DNA of 6,903 nucleotides. Origin: Bacteroidaceae bacterium (lineage in GTDB: Bacteria > Bacteroidota > Bacteroidia > Bacteroidales > Barnesiellaceae_A). Below, piece after piece: positions 5,806-6,903 of this stretch. The notes under the pieces are model-generated. The model was given only the letters and a program-made list of their open reading frames with translations, made no database searches and was not told the origin of the DNA. The stretch lies in NCBI GenBank assembly GCA_017561285.1, contig JAFZDG010000234.1:1-6903 (forward strand). The letters are read 5' to 3'. The first letter of the stretch is position 1. Every line of letters begins with the position of its first letter. The translations under genes were made by a program, and so were the position numbers.

Positions 5806-6225
5806 ATGTCTATTAGTTTTACAGTACAAAACGTTGAAATGCCCAATATCGACCGCCGTCAGATAGCCGATTGGGTGCATCGTGTAGCGGCTCATTATGG
5901 TAAGCGTTGTGGCGATATAACCTATATATTTTGCGATGACGAGCGCATTATCGAGGTCAATAGGGCCTTTTTGCAGCACGATTATTACACCGATATCATT
6001 ACGTTTGACTATAGTTCCGAGCGTACTATTTCGGGCGATTTGTTTATCAGTCTCGATACGATTGCAACCAATGCCGAGCTGGTGTCTGAGCCGTATGAGC
6101 GCGAGTTGCATCGTGTCATTATACATGGCGTGCTGCATTTGTGTGGAATAAATGATAAAGGCGAAGGCGAGCGCGAAATAATGGAACGTTGTGAGAATGA
6201 GGCTCTTGCAATGATTGCAATGTAA
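5806..6225 (+). CDS. ybeY: Endoribonuclease YbeY (rRNA maturation factor)
   Basis: YbeY is a small cytoplasmic metalloprotein (139 residues here, near the family norm) needed for 16S rRNA 3'-end maturation and ribosome quality control. The metal-site region is HGVLHLCGIND (107-117): H107 and H111 are the first two ligands, while the third position, His in E. coli (HxxxHxxxxxH), is D117. From memory, Asp in a CGxxDK context is the usual form in Bacteroidota, so this is probably a lineage trait and not loss of function. Other family features are the N52 region, HDYYTDIITFDY (58-69) and SGDLFIS (76-82). The ATG at 5806 gives the standard MSISF-type N-terminus; there is no Shine-Dalgarno site. 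It lies between a membrane protein gene and mnmG. I recall the ybeY-mnmG neighbourhood from other Bacteroidales but cannot check it here. Confidence 0.94.
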   Translation: MSISFTVQNVEMPNIDRRQIADWVHRVAAHYGKRCGDITYIFCDDERIIEVNRAFLQHDYYTDIITFDYSSERTISGDLFISLDTIATNAELVSEPYERELHRVIIHGVLHLCGINDKGEGEREIMERCENEALAMIAM

Positions 6226-6241
6226 TGTCTGTCGCTGTTGA

Positions 6242-6273
6242 TTTGTTTTTTTGGATCAAAATACTTAATTTTG
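6242..6273 (+). promoter_or_regulatory. Bacteroidota promoter of mnmG (-33 and -7)
   Basis: TTTG at 6242-6245 and TAATTTTG at 6266-6273 are separated by 20 bases, matching the TTTG / 19-21 / TAnnTTTG arrangement known for Bacteroides promoters. The mnmG ATG at 6293 is 19 bases after the -7 box, leaving a leader of only about 10-15 bases. This is the best-formed promoter in the window and suggests mnmG is transcribed independently of ybeY. Confidence 0.7.
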
Positions 6274-6292
6274 AATGTAATATCGTAGAACG

Positions 6293-6903
6293 ATGAATTT
6301 TGAATATGACGTAATTGTGGTAGGAGCCGGTCACGCCGGATGTGAGGCTGCTTGCGCGGCTGCCAACTTGGGCTCCAAAACGCTTCTTATTACCCACGAC
6401 ATGAACAAGATTGCGCAAATGAGCTGTAATCCTGCTGTTGGTGGTATAGCTAAAGGTCAGATTGTGAGAGAAATAGATGCTCTTGGAGGTCAGATGGGTA
6501 TTGTAACCGATATGACAGCTATACAATTCAGAATGCTCAATCGTTCAAAAGGCCCTGCCATGTGGAGCCCGCGTTCGCAAAGCGATAGAGCTCGATTCAT
6601 TGAGCAGTGGAGGTCTATTATAGAGAATACCGACAACCTAAATGTGTGGCAAGACTTTGTAAAACAGCTTGTTATAGAAGATGGCGAGGTGCGTGGCGTG
6701 ATTACCGGTATGGACGTTACATTCAAAGCCCGCAGCGTGGTACTTACCAATGGTACTTTCTTGAATGGACTGATGCACATAGGTCGCACGCAGTTGCCCG
6801 GTGGTCGTGTGTCGGAGCCGGCCTCTTATGGTTTGTCCGAACAGTTGGCACAAATGGGTGTTACCGTAGGTCGTATGAAGACCGGTACACCTGTTCGTAT
6901 CGA
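6293..6903 (+). CDS. mnmG: tRNA uridine-5-carboxymethylaminomethyl modification enzyme MnmG, 3' end cut off
   Basis: MnmG (GidA), in complex with the GTPase MnmE, uses FAD and a folate-bound one-carbon unit to modify the wobble uridine (U34) of certain tRNAs in the cytoplasm. About 203 residues of an expected 620-630 are present; the frame runs off the right edge. The N-terminus MNFEYDVIVVGAGHAGCEAA carries the dinucleotide-binding GxGxxG motif (11-16). SCNPAVGGIAKGQIVREIDA (44-63) contains C45, matching the conserved Cys47 of E. coli MnmG. TDMTAIQFRMLNRSKGPAMW, starting at about residue 73, and TNGTFLNGLMHIG followed by PGGRVSEPAS are further family motifs. The ATG at 6293 fits the family start and sits just behind a good promoter. 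Members of the short TrmFO family share the FAD fold but lack the AIQFRMLN...GPAMWSPR context. Confidence 0.97.
   Translation, partial: MNFEYDVIVVGAGHAGCEAACAAANLGSKTLLITHDMNKIAQMSCNPAVGGIAKGQIVREIDALGGQMGIVTDMTAIQFRMLNRSKGPAMWSPRSQSDRARFIEQWRSIIENTDNLNVWQDFVKQLVIEDGEVRGVITGMDVTFKARSVVLTNGTFLNGLMHIGRTQLPGGRVSEPASYGLSEQLAQMGVTVGRMKTGTPVRI

Noticed and set aside
6246..6252. T7 run after ybeY as a terminator
   Set aside because: No stable stem precedes it; it lies between the -33 and -7 elements of the mnmG promoter.
1..6903. A new multi-gene system such as defence, mobile element or biosynthetic cluster
   Set aside because: All six genes belong to recognised families with unrelated roles, and no transposase, integrase, toxin or defence gene is present; novelty is limited to the non-coding repeats and the unknown substrates of the two membrane proteins.

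Overview
This window looks like an ordinary chromosomal segment of a member of the Bacteroidota, most likely a Bacteroidales anaerobe. Three things point there. Promoter -7 boxes of the form TAnnTTTG stand in front of four genes, once with a well-spaced TTTG -33 element. Start codons are preceded by A-rich leaders and not by AGGAGG-type sites. The protein sequences (fused SpmA-SpmB protein, YbeY with the HGVLHLCGIND metal site, MnmG) have a Bacteroidota character. No genus can be named safely from the sequence alone.

Layout, left to right. (1) The nearly complete 3' part of nadB (L-aspartate oxidase, de novo NAD synthesis) enters from the left edge and ends at 1527, followed by a strong hairpin terminator. 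(2) A 457-base non-coding gap (1528-1984) holds an imperfect tandem duplication of about 138 bases at a period of 183 bases, with a 38-base identical core and small palindromes, ending just upstream of a -7 box. (3) A YfcC/DcuC-type multi-pass transporter (1985-3481) reads right. (4) An AlkD-like DNA alkylation repair protein (3478-4197) reads left; its stop codon interlocks with that of the transporter. (5) A 322-base divergent intergenic region carries a small hairpin flanked by A and T runs, a 9-base inverted repeat and a -7 box. (6) A fused SpmA-SpmB membrane protein (4520-5749), ybeY (5806-6225) and the 5' part of mnmG (6293 to the right edge) all read right; ybeY and mnmG each have their own -7 box.

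Functionally this is a set of separate units and not one pathway: a cofactor biosynthesis enzyme; a probable amino acid or dicarboxylate transporter; a base-excision repair protein; and a right-hand cluster in which two genes serve translation (YbeY in rRNA maturation, MnmG in tRNA wobble-uridine modification), preceded by a membrane protein of unknown substrate. I see no phage, transposase, toxin-antitoxin, CRISPR or other defence genes, no rRNA or tRNA genes, and no convincing new multi-gene system. The part least explained by known annotation is the duplicated sequence in front of the transporter.
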